From assembly GCA_019662005.1 (NCBI GenBank), contig JAIFWG010000004.1:1-25591 (forward strand): a stretch of 25,591 bases of DNA, given 5' to 3'. The notes below the pieces were generated by a model. It searched no databases and was not told the DNA's origin. It worked only from the letters and a program-made list of their open reading frames with translations. The position numbers and the translations under genes were made by a program. Of this stretch, positions 14,584 through 21,205 are shown piece by piece; the first letter of the stretch is position 1, and every line of letters starts with the position of its first letter. Source of the DNA: Candidatus Parcubacteria bacterium. Its GTDB lineage: Bacteria; Patescibacteriota; Minisyncoccia; 2-02-FULL-40-12; GWA2-44-9.

Positions 14584-15861
14584 ATGTTAGACACAAAACA
14601 ATTTGCATCAGCTATCAAGCAGATTGCAGAAGAAAAAGGGATTTCAGAACAAAGCGTTTTTGAAACCATCGAAGCTGCTATTGCCGCAGCCTATAAAAGA
14701 GATTACGGCAAGAAAGGGCAGATCATTAAAGCAAAACTTAATGCCGATACCGGAGATCTTTCTATTTCCCAGACTCATTATGTAGTCGAAGGCATGGATG
14801 AAGAAGGTAATATTACCGGGCCTTTACCCACTAAGGTTGTAGAAGAAAAACCAGACTTTCAAGATTATGAGGGTGGCCGCCGACGTCGAGATGAGGCACC
14901 TATGCCAATTCAAGAAGACGGAGAAGTTAAAATTAAGTTTAATCCAGAAAAACACCTTCTTTTAGAAGATGCAAAGAAAGTAAAAAAAGATGCTCAAGTC
15001 GGAGATGAAATTGTTACAACTCTTGAACCAAAGACTGAATTCGGCCGTATCGCAGCTCAAACCGCTAAACAAGTTATTATTCAAAGATTAAGAGAAGCAG
15101 AACGCGGTGCTATCTTTTCAGAATTTAAAGGTCGCGAAGGCGAGATTATAAGTGGTGTGGTTCAACGGCGTGAAGGAGTGCTTGTGTTTGTGGACTTAGG
15201 AAAAACAAACGGGCTTCTTACACCCGCAGAACAAATGGTTACAGATAACTATCGTATCGGACAACGATATCGATTTATGGTTTTAAAAGTAGAAGAAACC
15301 TCTCGCGGTCCAGTAGTTTTACTCTCTCGCGCTCATGCACGACTTGTGGCTGGATTATTTAAAATGGAAGTACCTGAAATAGAAGCGGGTACAGTTGAGG
15401 TGCAAGCTATTGCCAGAGAAGCAGGTTCTCGCACAAAGATTGCGGTCTCATCTACAGAAGAAGGAATTGATCCAATTGGTTCACTGGTTGGCCAAAAGGG
15501 TGTGCGTGTGCAAACAGTAATCAACGAACTCTCTGGCGAGAAAATTGATATTATCTTATGGAACGACACTCCTAAAAACTTTATCGCTAACGCATTCTCT
15601 CCAGCAAAGGTTTTGGGTGTTGAGGTGGTAGACGAAAAGCATAAGCATGCATTGGTTGAGGTCTCTGATGACCAGTTCTCTCTCGCTATCGGAAAAAAAG
15701 GACAAAACGTTCGATTAGCCGCTAAGCTTACAGGATGGAAGATCGATGTTCGTTCACCTAAAGAAAATTTAAGCTTTGATGAAACTGAAAAAGCAAAACA
15801 GGAAGCTCAAAATGAATCGGCTGCAGCTGAAGCATCTGAGCAACCAGAATCTACGTCTTAA
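14584..15861 (+). CDS. nusA: transcription elongation/termination factor NusA
   Basis: A 425-residue factor that binds RNA polymerase and nascent RNA in pausing, termination and antitermination. The N-terminal polymerase-binding domain begins FASAIKQIAEEKGISEQSVFETIEAAIAAAYKRDYG. The S1 domain is at about 183-255 (GEIISGVVQRREGVLVFVDLGKTNGLL). The KH1 domain contains IGSLVGQKGVRVQTVINELSGEKIDII and the KH2 domain FSLAIGKKGQNVRLAAKLTGWKIDV. The N-domain carries a loop with an arginine run (GGRRRRDEAPMP, about 97-108) and a long acidic stretch, apparently an insertion. The tail is acidic (QNESAAAEASEQPESTS), and the repeated acidic C-terminal domains of E. coli NusA are absent. It is followed by tig after 3 nt. 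Confidence 0.96.
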   Translation: MLDTKQFASAIKQIAEEKGISEQSVFETIEAAIAAAYKRDYGKKGQIIKAKLNADTGDLSISQTHYVVEGMDEEGNITGPLPTKVVEEKPDFQDYEGGRRRRDEAPMPIQEDGEVKIKFNPEKHLLLEDAKKVKKDAQVGDEIVTTLEPKTEFGRIAAQTAKQVIIQRLREAERGAIFSEFKGREGEIISGVVQRREGVLVFVDLGKTNGLLTPAEQMVTDNYRIGQRYRFMVLKVEETSRGPVVLLSRAHARLVAGLFKMEVPEIEAGTVEVQAIAREAGSRTKIAVSSTEEGIDPIGSLVGQKGVRVQTVINELSGEKIDIILWNDTPKNFIANAFSPAKVLGVEVVDEKHKHALVEVSDDQFSLAIGKKGQNVRLAAKLTGWKIDVRSPKENLSFDETEKAKQEAQNESAAAEASEQPESTS

Positions 15862-15864
15862 TCT

Positions 15865-17151
15865 ATGAACTCTACTTCAAAAAAGATTGCTGATGGCCAA
15901 CTTGAACTTACGGTTGAGCTTTCTAAAGAAGATCTACAAATTTATGTTGACCAGGCTGAAGATTCGATCGTAAAAGATTTAGCTGTGGATGGATTCAGAA
16001 AAGGCAAGGTTCCCAAAAATCAGCTTCGTAACCATGTGGGAGGCCAGGCGATTCTTGAACAGGCTCTTCAATTAGCTATTGATGGGAGCTTGGCCAAGAT
16101 GTTAAGCGAACAAAAAATTGATGTCTATCAAGCTTCAGATTTAAAGGTTGCAGAAAATACTCCAGAGAAGCTGGTCTATTCAGTAAAACTAACTCTATTT
16201 CCAGAGGTTCAACTCTCTCCTTTAGCTAGCGTAAAGGTTGCACGCCAAGAAGTTGAAGTAAAGCCAGAAGAAATAAATGAAACTCTTGAAACACTACGAT
16301 CTTCCAGAGCTGTGTTAACTGACAAAGAAGGTCCAGCTGAAAAAGGCGACCGCGTAGAAGTTGACTTTGAGGTTAAAGAAAATGGCAAAACAATCGAAGG
16401 CGGTGTCAGCAAAAGCCACCCAATTACTATCGGTCACAATCATTTTATTCCTGGTTTTGAAGAACAGCTTGTGGGAATGAAAAAAGAAGGAACAAAAACA
16501 TTTACTCTCGTTGCTCCAAAAGATTTTGCTAACACAGAAGTTGCAGGCAAGAGTCTGGAATTTGAGGTTACGATGCACGATGTTAAAAAGGTTATGTTAC
16601 CAGAACTTACCGATGAGTTCGCTAAGACTCTAGGAACTTTTGAAAATTTAGATCAATTAAAAACCAATATCAAAGATGGTTTGCGTCAGGAAAAGGAACA
16701 AAAAGAGCATGACCGAGTCCGTCTCGCTGCTCTGGACGAAATTATAAAGACTTCAAAGATTACAATTCCAGAACCTATGATCGCTCAGCAGCTAGATAGT
16801 ATGATTGAGGGCTTTGACCGAGATCTCCATCAGCGAGAAATGGAACTTGGGATGTATCTAGCTCGGATAGGAAAGACTCAAGAGGATTTGAAAAAAGAAT
16901 GGAAGCCAGAAGCTGAACGTCAGGTAAAGATAGCTTTAACTATTCGCACTATCGCAAAGGATAATAATATCGAAGTTACACCAGAAGAAGTGGATGAAGC
17001 ATTGAATGGATTAGTCCAATCCGTAATGGTTCGAGATGCAACTGCAGCTGGTAAGCTCGACATTGATAGAATGCGCTCTCAAATAGCATCATCATTGCAA
17101 CGTGACAAAACCCTGGATTACTTAGAGAAGATCTGCACCCGATCAGTATAA
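15865..17151 (+). CDS. tig: trigger factor, ribosome-associated chaperone and prolyl isomerase
   Basis: A 428-residue protein that meets nascent chains at the ribosome exit. The ribosome-docking signature GFRKGKVPKNQL is at 43-54. The FKBP-type isomerase domain spans about 155-245 (GDRVEVDFEVKENGKTIEG, then HNHFIPGFEEQLVGM and FEVTMHDVKKV). The helical C-terminal domain follows (LPELTDEFAKTLGTFENLDQL). Length is normal. It starts 3 nt after the nusA stop without its own Shine-Dalgarno sequence, so the two are probably translated from one mRNA ending at the terminator at 17154-17190. Confidence 0.96.
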   Translation: MNSTSKKIADGQLELTVELSKEDLQIYVDQAEDSIVKDLAVDGFRKGKVPKNQLRNHVGGQAILEQALQLAIDGSLAKMLSEQKIDVYQASDLKVAENTPEKLVYSVKLTLFPEVQLSPLASVKVARQEVEVKPEEINETLETLRSSRAVLTDKEGPAEKGDRVEVDFEVKENGKTIEGGVSKSHPITIGHNHFIPGFEEQLVGMKKEGTKTFTLVAPKDFANTEVAGKSLEFEVTMHDVKKVMLPELTDEFAKTLGTFENLDQLKTNIKDGLRQEKEQKEHDRVRLAALDEIIKTSKITIPEPMIAQQLDSMIEGFDRDLHQREMELGMYLARIGKTQEDLKKEWKPEAERQVKIALTIRTIAKDNNIEVTPEEVDEALNGLVQSVMVRDATAAGKLDIDRMRSQIASSLQRDKTLDYLEKICTRSV

Positions 17152-17153
17152 AT

Positions 17154-17190
17154 AAAAAACCGCTACGTCCATGGAACGTAGCGGTTTTTT
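17154..17190 (+). terminator. rho-independent terminator after tig
   Basis: A 15-bp stem of an A-run plus CCGCTACGT paired with ACGTAGCGG plus a T-run (loop CCATGGA). It starts three bases after the tig stop and ends in six T. The A-run on the other arm would allow function on the minus strand too. Confidence 0.93.
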
Positions 17191-17257
17191 GTTACCAAGA
17201 ATCCGTATACCATTTGTAGCCAAGTTTTATTATGGGTATAATAAAGATTGGATAAAT

Positions 17258-17284
17258 GATTGCCTCTTCAATGAAGAGACAATC
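17258..17284. repeat. imperfect palindrome in the tig-doxX spacer
   Basis: GATTG-c-CTCTTCA-a-TGAAGAG-a-CAATC: five plus seven paired bases around one mismatch, with a single central base. No T-run follows on either strand. The mismatch becomes a U:G pair if the minus strand is transcribed. It may be a protein-binding palindrome or a hairpin; nothing else is visible in this roughly 155-bp spacer besides a TATAAT at 17326-17331. Confidence 0.4.
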
Positions 17285-17351
17285 TCTGGCTACGAGCATA
17301 CAAAATTCCCAGATATTTACTCTATTATAATACAAAAAATAAGTATTGTCA

Positions 17352-17723
17352 ATGTTCTATTCTCTAAGATATTCTAACCTTATTCTTCGCGGTACTTTGG
17401 CCTTAGTGTTTTTGTGGTTTGGTGTAGACAAGTGGATTCATCCCAACTACTGGGTTCAAGCCTGGGTTCCAGATTCCATCATTCATTTAATGAGCTATTT
17501 CCATATTTCAGGCGTTCAGCTTGTCTATGCTGTTGGAGTGTTTGAAATACTCGCTGGAATCAGTTTCTTAACTAACATTTTTATCGAAGCATTCACTCTT
17601 GTTGCTGTCGTTTTTCTGGTGGTCGTTTCGGTTTTTCAAGGGTTCAATGAGGTTCTTGTTCGAGACATTGGTTTGGCCGGTGCTTTATTAGCTCTATTCT
17701 TTTGGCCCCGAAAAAGGTTCTGA
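17352..17723 (+). CDS. DoxX-like small integral membrane protein
   Basis: A 123-residue protein with four hydrophobic helices, starting MFYSLRYSNLILRGTLALVFLWFGVDKWIHP. The RGTLALVFLWFGVDKW stretch, followed by a GVQLVYAVGVFEILAGISFL helix, is the DoxX/SURF4-like pattern. The family includes redox-linked quinone or thiosulfate proteins and many of unknown role. The ATG at 17352 is preferred over an in-frame TTG two codons upstream. A TATAAT at 17326-17331 would start transcription near 17338, leaving a leader of about 14 nt without a Shine-Dalgarno sequence. Function in this organism is not evident. Confidence 0.7.
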   Translation: MFYSLRYSNLILRGTLALVFLWFGVDKWIHPNYWVQAWVPDSIIHLMSYFHISGVQLVYAVGVFEILAGISFLTNIFIEAFTLVAVVFLVVVSVFQGFNEVLVRDIGLAGALLALFFWPRKRF

Positions 17724-17763
17724 GGGATTGACAAAACTGGAAAATATATTGAATTAATGGTAT

Positions 17764-17782
17764 ACTCCTAGCGGAGTTTTTT
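17764..17782 (+). promoter_or_regulatory. short hairpin covering the Shine-Dalgarno of the cysteine desulfurase gene
   Basis: ACTCC-TAGC-GGAGT followed by TTTTT. The GGAG at 17773-17776 is a good Shine-Dalgarno sequence nine bases before the ATG (17786) and is paired with CTCC in the stem. The unit could be a weak terminator or attenuator or a translation gate. A TTGACA at 17728-17733 is a candidate -35, but no good -10 lies at the right distance. Confidence 0.45.
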
Positions 17783-17785
17783 GTT

Positions 17786-18919
17786 ATGAAAAAATTAATC
17801 TATTTAGATCATGCAGCTGCAACCCCGACAGATTCTCGGGTAATTAAGGTAATGAATAATGTTTTAGGTACTCCTGGCAACCCCTCCTCTTTTAATAATG
17901 CAGGCCGTGAGGCAAAAAAGATTCTCACAGACTCTCGAGCTATTGTGGCTAGATTCCTAAATGCTCGATCCGAAGAAATAGTTTTTACTGGCTCTGGCTC
18001 TGAAGCCAACAACTTGGCTTTGACAGGATTCCTTTCTGGCAAAAAAGGTACCGTACTTACCACACCGATTGAGCACCCATCTGTTTTAAATACACTAAAG
18101 TCACTCTCTGATATAAAAGTTAAATATTTATCGGTAGATAAGGATGGCGTTGTTGATCTAAAGAGTTTAGAAAAGAGTTTAAGCAGAGATACTCTGATGG
18201 TTTCTGTTATGTATGCCAATAATGAGATTGGCACCATTGAGCCGATTAAAAAAGTTTCAAAGATTATTAAAACTTATAATCCTTCTATTATATTTCACAC
18301 TGATGCCGCCCAAGCGGCTGGCTATCTGGATATGGATGTTCAGCGTTTGGGCCTAGACCTATTGTCTTTTAACGGATCAAAAATATATGGACCAAAGGGG
18401 ATTGGCGCATTGTATGTTCGTCGTGGAATCCAATTGAATCCATTGATCCATGGCGGTAGTCAGGAATATGGACTACGAGCCGGGACCGAGAACATTTCTG
18501 CTGTTATTGGCATAGCTGAAGCTATAAAGATACTCGATAGCAACGAAGCAAATAAGACTTCTGTATTGAGAGACTATTTTATTGATGAGCTGAAGCAGGT
18601 TCTGCCAGAAGCCAGGATTAATGGGCCAGAAAATGATCGACTACCTAATAATATTAATATTTCTATACCTGACTTAGAGAGCGAACAACTTCTACTTGAG
18701 TTGGATAAATATGGTATTGCTGCTGGCAGTGGTTCCGCTTGTACTTCTCATTCAGTAGAACCGTCACATGTGCTCAAGGCGATTGGAGTTAAGTCGGCAT
18801 ACCTGGATGGAGCATTACGGTTTTCTATAGGTCGAGGTACCACCAAGAAAGACCTAGATCAAGTCCTCAAAGTGCTTCCAAAGATTCTTCTGGATCTAAG
18901 AAAAATATATTCTAAATAA
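17786..18919 (+). CDS. cysteine desulfurase (NifS/IscS family)
   Basis: A 377-residue PLP enzyme that takes sulfur from cysteine for Fe-S clusters or tRNA thiolation. It shows the N-terminal IYLDHAAATPTDSRV, EHPS with His97 stacking on PLP, HTDAAQ with Asp173 and Gln176, and the PLP lysine in FNGSKIYGPKGIG (Lys199). The catalytic loop is GSGSACTSHSVEPSHVL with Cys319. The residue before the PLP lysine is Ser, where IscS and NifS have His (GHK); the motif is otherwise intact, so activity is likely. No IscU or MnmA gene adjoins it here. The gene is followed by a tRNA cluster, not by an isc operon. Whether it serves Fe-S assembly or tRNA thiolation cannot be told. Confidence 0.92.
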   Translation: MKKLIYLDHAAATPTDSRVIKVMNNVLGTPGNPSSFNNAGREAKKILTDSRAIVARFLNARSEEIVFTGSGSEANNLALTGFLSGKKGTVLTTPIEHPSVLNTLKSLSDIKVKYLSVDKDGVVDLKSLEKSLSRDTLMVSVMYANNEIGTIEPIKKVSKIIKTYNPSIIFHTDAAQAAGYLDMDVQRLGLDLLSFNGSKIYGPKGIGALYVRRGIQLNPLIHGGSQEYGLRAGTENISAVIGIAEAIKILDSNEANKTSVLRDYFIDELKQVLPEARINGPENDRLPNNINISIPDLESEQLLLELDKYGIAAGSGSACTSHSVEPSHVLKAIGVKSAYLDGALRFSIGRGTTKKDLDQVLKVLPKILLDLRKIYSK

Positions 18920-18920
18920 A

Positions 18921-18949
18921 TTGATAAAAGTCCGATTTCGTGGTAAATT
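18921..18949 (+). promoter_or_regulatory. promoter for tRNA-Arg
   Basis: TTGATA at 18921-18926 and TAAATT at 18944-18949 with a 17-bp spacer, giving a start about seven bases before the tRNA. Confidence 0.6.
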
Positions 18950-18962
18950 ATGTTGGTCATTT

Positions 18963-19034
18963 GCACTCGTAGCTTAACGGATAAAGCAGCAGCCTTCGAA
19001 GCTGTTGATGGGGGTTCGATTCCCTCCGAGTGCA
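18963..19034 (+). tRNA. tRNA-Arg (anticodon TCG)
   Basis: Acceptor GCACTCG pairs with CGAGTGC (19027-19033), discriminator A. D-arm at 18972-18987. Anticodon stem GCAGC/GCTGT with loop CTTCGAA, anticodon TCG at 18996-18998. T-arm at 19010-19026 with loop TTCGATT. It is 72 nt, CCA is not encoded, and the next bases are CA. A 12-nt inverted copy of its T-arm sits at 19077-19088. Confidence 0.95.
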
Positions 19035-19168
19035 CACGAAGTGTGCACGAGAGCAAAACACCTGCGTGTTTTGCGTGAGGGAATCGAAAGGCGGAGTGAT
19101 GTTTAAAATGCAATTGGCATTTTAAACCACGAGCCGGGCCTGCGGCCGAGCGATCGGAAGATCGCGAG
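19030..19168. repeat. tandem hairpin array with CGAG connectors between two tRNAs
   Basis: A gene-free stretch made of successive hairpins: 19030-19048 (8-bp stem, loop GAA), 19053-19074 (9 bp, loop CTGC), 19101-19127 (11 bp, loop AATTG), 19133-19146 (4 bp GCCG/CGGC) and 19150-19165 (6 bp, GGAA loop). CGAG flanks them at 19027, 19048, 19130, 19147 and 19165, with TGAG at 19076. GAGGGAATCGAA (19077-19088) is the exact reverse complement of the tRNA-Arg T-arm segment at 19015-19026, which encloses the first two hairpins. No T-runs follow any stem, so these are not ordinary terminators. There is no convincing coding frame. Confidence 0.75.
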
Positions 19169-19202
19169 AGCTGTAGGCGATCCTGAAAACATTCGTAATA
19201 TC

Positions 19203-19275
19203 CCGCCCTTAGCTCAGTTGGTAGAGCTGCTCCCTCTTAAGGAGAAGGTCGTAGGTTCGAATCCTACAGGGCGGA
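19203..19275 (+). tRNA. tRNA-Lys (anticodon CTT)
   Basis: Acceptor CCGCCCT pairs with AGGGCGG (19268-19274), discriminator A, 73 nt. D-arm GCTCAGTTGGTAGAGC. Anticodon loop CTCTTAA with anticodon CTT at 19236-19238. T-arm GTAGG-TTCGAAT-CCTAC. The outermost anticodon-stem pair is a G:A mismatch. CCA is not encoded; CA follows. No good promoter lies directly upstream, so it may be read from the tRNA-Arg promoter. Confidence 0.93.
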
Positions 19276-19283
19276 CAAGTTAC

Positions 19284-19310
19284 TATAAAACCCGCAGAGC
19301 GGGTTTTATA
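19284..19310. terminator. terminator after tRNA-Lys, shared with a convergent gene
   Basis: A perfect 12-bp stem TATAAAACCCGC / GCGGGTTTTATA with an AGA loop and T-rich right arm. It also overlaps the stop codon of the minus-strand small membrane protein, so it works for both directions. Its core is the same as in the terminator at 22452-22495. Confidence 0.93.
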
Positions 19311-19521
19311 ACCTTTCCAAAGCCTCGAGATTCTTATTAGGCAGGTAGAGAATAATAATTCCTATTATAATTCCTCCGCCCGCAGTAATGATGTGGTTGC
19401 CGCCAAAGAGCACATCATCTAGCAGATCCAAAATAATCCATGCGCCGCGCCATATCAATATGATACCAATCGCAATCGATATATTACTGACAAAATATTT
19501 AAGTCCAAAATTGTTAGCCAT
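19306..19521 (-). CDS. small two-helix membrane protein, function unknown
   Basis: A 71-residue protein with two hydrophobic segments: about 11-34 (VSNISIAIGIILIWRGAWIILDLL) and 41-60 (GGNHIITAGGGIIIGIIILY), separated by DDVLFGG, with a short charged tail NKNLEALERL. Similar two-helix proteins with a central D-x-x-FGG motif are familiar from CPR genomes as conserved hypotheticals; this is recollection, not a search. A TATACT-like element directly upstream (19530-19537) suggests its own promoter and a very short leader. It is separated from the upstream 3D-domain gene by a strong terminator. Confidence 0.72.
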   Translation of the reverse strand: MANNFGLKYFVSNISIAIGIILIWRGAWIILDLLDDVLFGGNHIITAGGGIIIGIIILYLPNKNLEALERL

Positions 19522-19544
19522 AAAAGTAGTATATACTATGCAAC

Positions 19545-19583
19545 ATAAAACTAAAGACCGCCCAGGGCGGTCTTTAGTTTTAT
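19545..19583. terminator. long bidirectional terminator after the 3D-domain gene
   Basis: A perfect inverted repeat of 19 bp per arm around base 19564, with GACCGCCC/GGGCGGTC core and A/T-rich outer arms. The 3D-domain stop codon (19580-19582) lies in the right arm. It blocks read-through from that gene into the small membrane protein. Confidence 0.93.
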
Positions 19584-20128
19584 GAGACGATCTCGATTTT
19601 GATCTGCTTTCTACCGAATGTCATAGCGGCTTCCCGAGTTGGGAACCAGAGGTCAACATTCATCCAATATCGGCTATTCATTCGATCTTCTACAACGAAG
19701 ATCTTGTTGCCATAGATATCAGGAATTTTGATCAATGTACCGATTGGTAAAAAGTTTGCTGCTACCACACCATCTCGTACATAAGTACCAGAGGCTGTGA
19801 TGAACGGCGAATCGTCAGTTTGGTCTACTGTAGATGAGTAGGCGCTTGCTTGTACGATGTAAGTTTTCTGTGTTGGTTTAACAGCTACTTTACGGGTAGA
19901 TACTGGAGAGTTTGCAGGGACCACAATAGTGGCAGTAATGGTCGAGTCAGATTTCTGATTGTTAAGTGAGAAACCTTGAATACTCTGATATAAAGAATCA
20001 AATGACCAATTACCAGAAGTATCTTCGTTCTTTGCATTGTTCTTAGAAAATAATGCAGCATCGGCTCGGCCAGCACCACTGAAAGAGATTACTAAAAGAG
20101 CGACTAAGACTATTTTGTATATATTCAT
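19580..20128 (-). CDS. secreted 3D-domain protein (putative cell-wall lytic fold)
   Basis: A 182-residue protein. The ATG at 20128-20126 gives MNIYKIVLVALLVISFSGAG, a clear signal peptide ending near ADA-AL, and AGG lies a few bases upstream. An upstream ATG (20170) would place 14 charged residues before the signal and is less likely. After a low-complexity linker the C-terminal domain (about 90-182) matches the 3D family, named for three aspartates: VQASAYSS, TASGTYVRDGVVAANFLPIGTLIKI, IFVVEDRMNSRYWMNVDLWF. The fold is the double-psi barrel found in MltA and resuscitation-type proteins, so peptidoglycan hydrolysis is likely but unproven. It has a strong promoter and about 95 nt of leader. 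Confidence 0.85.
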   Translation of the reverse strand: MNIYKIVLVALLVISFSGAGRADAALFSKNNAKNEDTSGNWSFDSLYQSIQGFSLNNQKSDSTITATIVVPANSPVSTRKVAVKPTQKTYIVQASAYSSTVDQTDDSPFITASGTYVRDGVVAANFLPIGTLIKIPDIYGNKIFVVEDRMNSRYWMNVDLWFPTREAAMTFGRKQIKIEIVS

Positions 20129-20229
20129 ATTGCCTAAAAGAATGGTTAGGTAGATAGGCTTTTTAGGCACAAAAAATAGGCCTACTAAGCCAATTTACAA
20201 CTAAACACGCTCTATTAGGTTATGTATAC

Positions 20230-20258
20230 ATTATAGCAAATTTGGGCCAAAAAGTCAA
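20230..20258 (-). promoter_or_regulatory. strong promoter of the 3D-domain gene
   Basis: On the minus strand, TTGACT (20258-20253) and a perfect TATAAT (20235-20230) with a 17-bp spacer. It overlaps the last codons of the upstream membrane-protein gene. The resulting leader of about 95 nt contains repeated TAGGC/GCCTA segments (about 20150-20190) that can pair in several ways. Confidence 0.8.
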
Positions 20259-20797
20259 GCTCCAGATGGAGGTTCAAATGCTGGTTTTTCGGGCTCTAAA
20301 ACAGGCTCAATACGAGGTTCTGTCCAGGGCTTTTTAAGTCCAAAATGCCGTCTCCACATCTTCATTCCTGTCTCTGCAGAGAGAAGAAGAAAGAAGAGCG
20401 CGGTTAAGATAAGCACTCCGTCATAACTCCATCGGGTTGGATCATCATCTGACATTTTAAGCCATAATCCAAACTCATCAAAAGCGAGTCCGAGACCAAC
20501 TCCGTGCATTAAGGAAATAAGATATTTGTCTCGTGCCTTGTCGCTAGCTAACGCTAAATAGCCCGAGATTGTAAGCACAAAAATACCATACGAATAATGA
20601 TGAATATGAAGATTGGGAACAATGTGAATAAAGAAATTCGGACTAACATGGCTGATTACCCGAGCTACTATAAAGGTAATCAAAAAAGCGACTGCGATAG
20701 GAAATACAATATACAAGTATACCCCAGGTTCGCTATTGGTGATTTTTTCGTCCAGGATCTTGCGACGAGTTATTTTTGAAAATATTCCAAATAACAT
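20255..20797 (-). CDS. polytopic membrane protein with HIHHYSYG motif, function unknown
   Basis: A 180-residue protein with about four hydrophobic segments (31-50, 60-85, 90-110 and 128-145). A conserved-looking histidine cluster LHIHHYSYG (about 63-71) and a DEFGLWL motif (about 107-113) suggest a metal- or proton-linked membrane site, which is inference only. The C-terminus is proline-rich (PRIEPVLEPEKPAFEPP) and cytoplasmic. I recall similar short proteins with HxHH in many bacterial genomes without assigned function. It starts 9 nt after the stop of the 93-residue gene behind tRNA-Gly and is probably cotranscribed with it. Confidence 0.78.
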   Translation of the reverse strand: MLFGIFSKITRRKILDEKITNSEPGVYLYIVFPIAVAFLITFIVARVISHVSPNFFIHIVPNLHIHHYSYGIFVLTISGYLALASDKARDKYLISLMHGVGLGLAFDEFGLWLKMSDDDPTRWSYDGVLILTALFFLLLSAETGMKMWRRHFGLKKPWTEPRIEPVLEPEKPAFEPPSGA

Positions 20798-20806
20798 AGA
20801 TTTGCT

Positions 20807-21088
20807 TTATTTAAGTTTATCAACATAAGTTTTCATATTCTGTTGGAAATTGCTAAATTCTTTATGGGTGCCAATAAAATTTACGTTTAGCTCCTGAACG
20901 AGATTAAGGCGATTGTGTCCTTTTTTAATTTCAATTTTTACACGAGATTTTAGGGCATAATTCTTTAGCTGTTTAGTAAGCTCATCAACGAATTGCGATG
21001 CAACCTCCATTGTAAAGTTATGATCAAAAACTACTTCGGGAGTCAGCACCTTGTCCACGCTTTCAATTTTGGGTTTCTCAATACTCAT
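20807..21088 (-). CDS. hypothetical protein starting two bases after tRNA-Gly
   Basis: A 93-residue protein (MSIEKPKIESVDKVLTPEVV...), not recognised. It is predicted soluble, with mixed helix and strand and a basic middle (KSRVKIEIKKGHNRLN). The frame continues upstream through the tRNA, but those residues would be tRNA sequence, so the ATG at 21088-21086 is chosen. The tRNA-Gly discriminator base is 21090, leaving a single C before the ATG. Removal of the tRNA by 3' processing would thus release a mRNA starting C-AUG, essentially leaderless. It forms a unit with the membrane protein at 20255-20797. Confidence 0.7.
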   Translation of the reverse strand: MSIEKPKIESVDKVLTPEVVFDHNFTMEVASQFVDELTKQLKNYALKSRVKIEIKKGHNRLNLVQELNVNFIGTHKEFSNFQQNMKTYVDKLK

Positions 21089-21089
21089 G

Positions 21090-21160
21090 AGCGGGTAAGG
21101 GGAGTCGAACCCCTCTCTGGTCCTTGGCAAGGACCCATAATACCGATATACGATACCCGC
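21090..21160 (-). tRNA. tRNA-Gly (anticodon GCC)
   Basis: Minus strand, 71 nt. Acceptor GCGGGTA pairs with TACCCGC, discriminator T as is usual for tRNA-Gly. Anticodon stem GGTCC/GGACC with loop TTGCCAA, anticodon GCC. T-arm has the GGTTCGACT core. CCA is not encoded, and the next bases are CA (part of CATG, the start of the next gene). Confidence 0.95.
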
Positions 21161-21176
21161 AAGATTTAATATTAAT

Positions 21177-21205
21177 ATTCTAACCTAAAACCCCCTTTCT
21201 ATCAA
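21177..21205 (-). promoter_or_regulatory. promoter of the tRNA-Gly operon
   Basis: On the minus strand, TTGATA (21205-21200) and TAGAAT (21182-21177) with a 17-bp spacer, giving a start about ten bases before the tRNA. It overlaps the stop codon of the upstream HTH gene. Confidence 0.65.

Noticed and set aside
17171..17377. 68-codon frame after tig
   Set aside because: Its ATG is in the loop of the tig terminator, the composition is not protein-like, and it runs through a palindrome and the doxX promoter.
18859..19113. Minus-strand frame across tRNA-Arg
   Set aside because: Typical antisense-tRNA artefact (SEGIEPPS-like peptide) with no support.
21089..21130. N-terminal extension of the 93-residue protein
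   Set aside because: It would translate the 3' half of tRNA-Gly.
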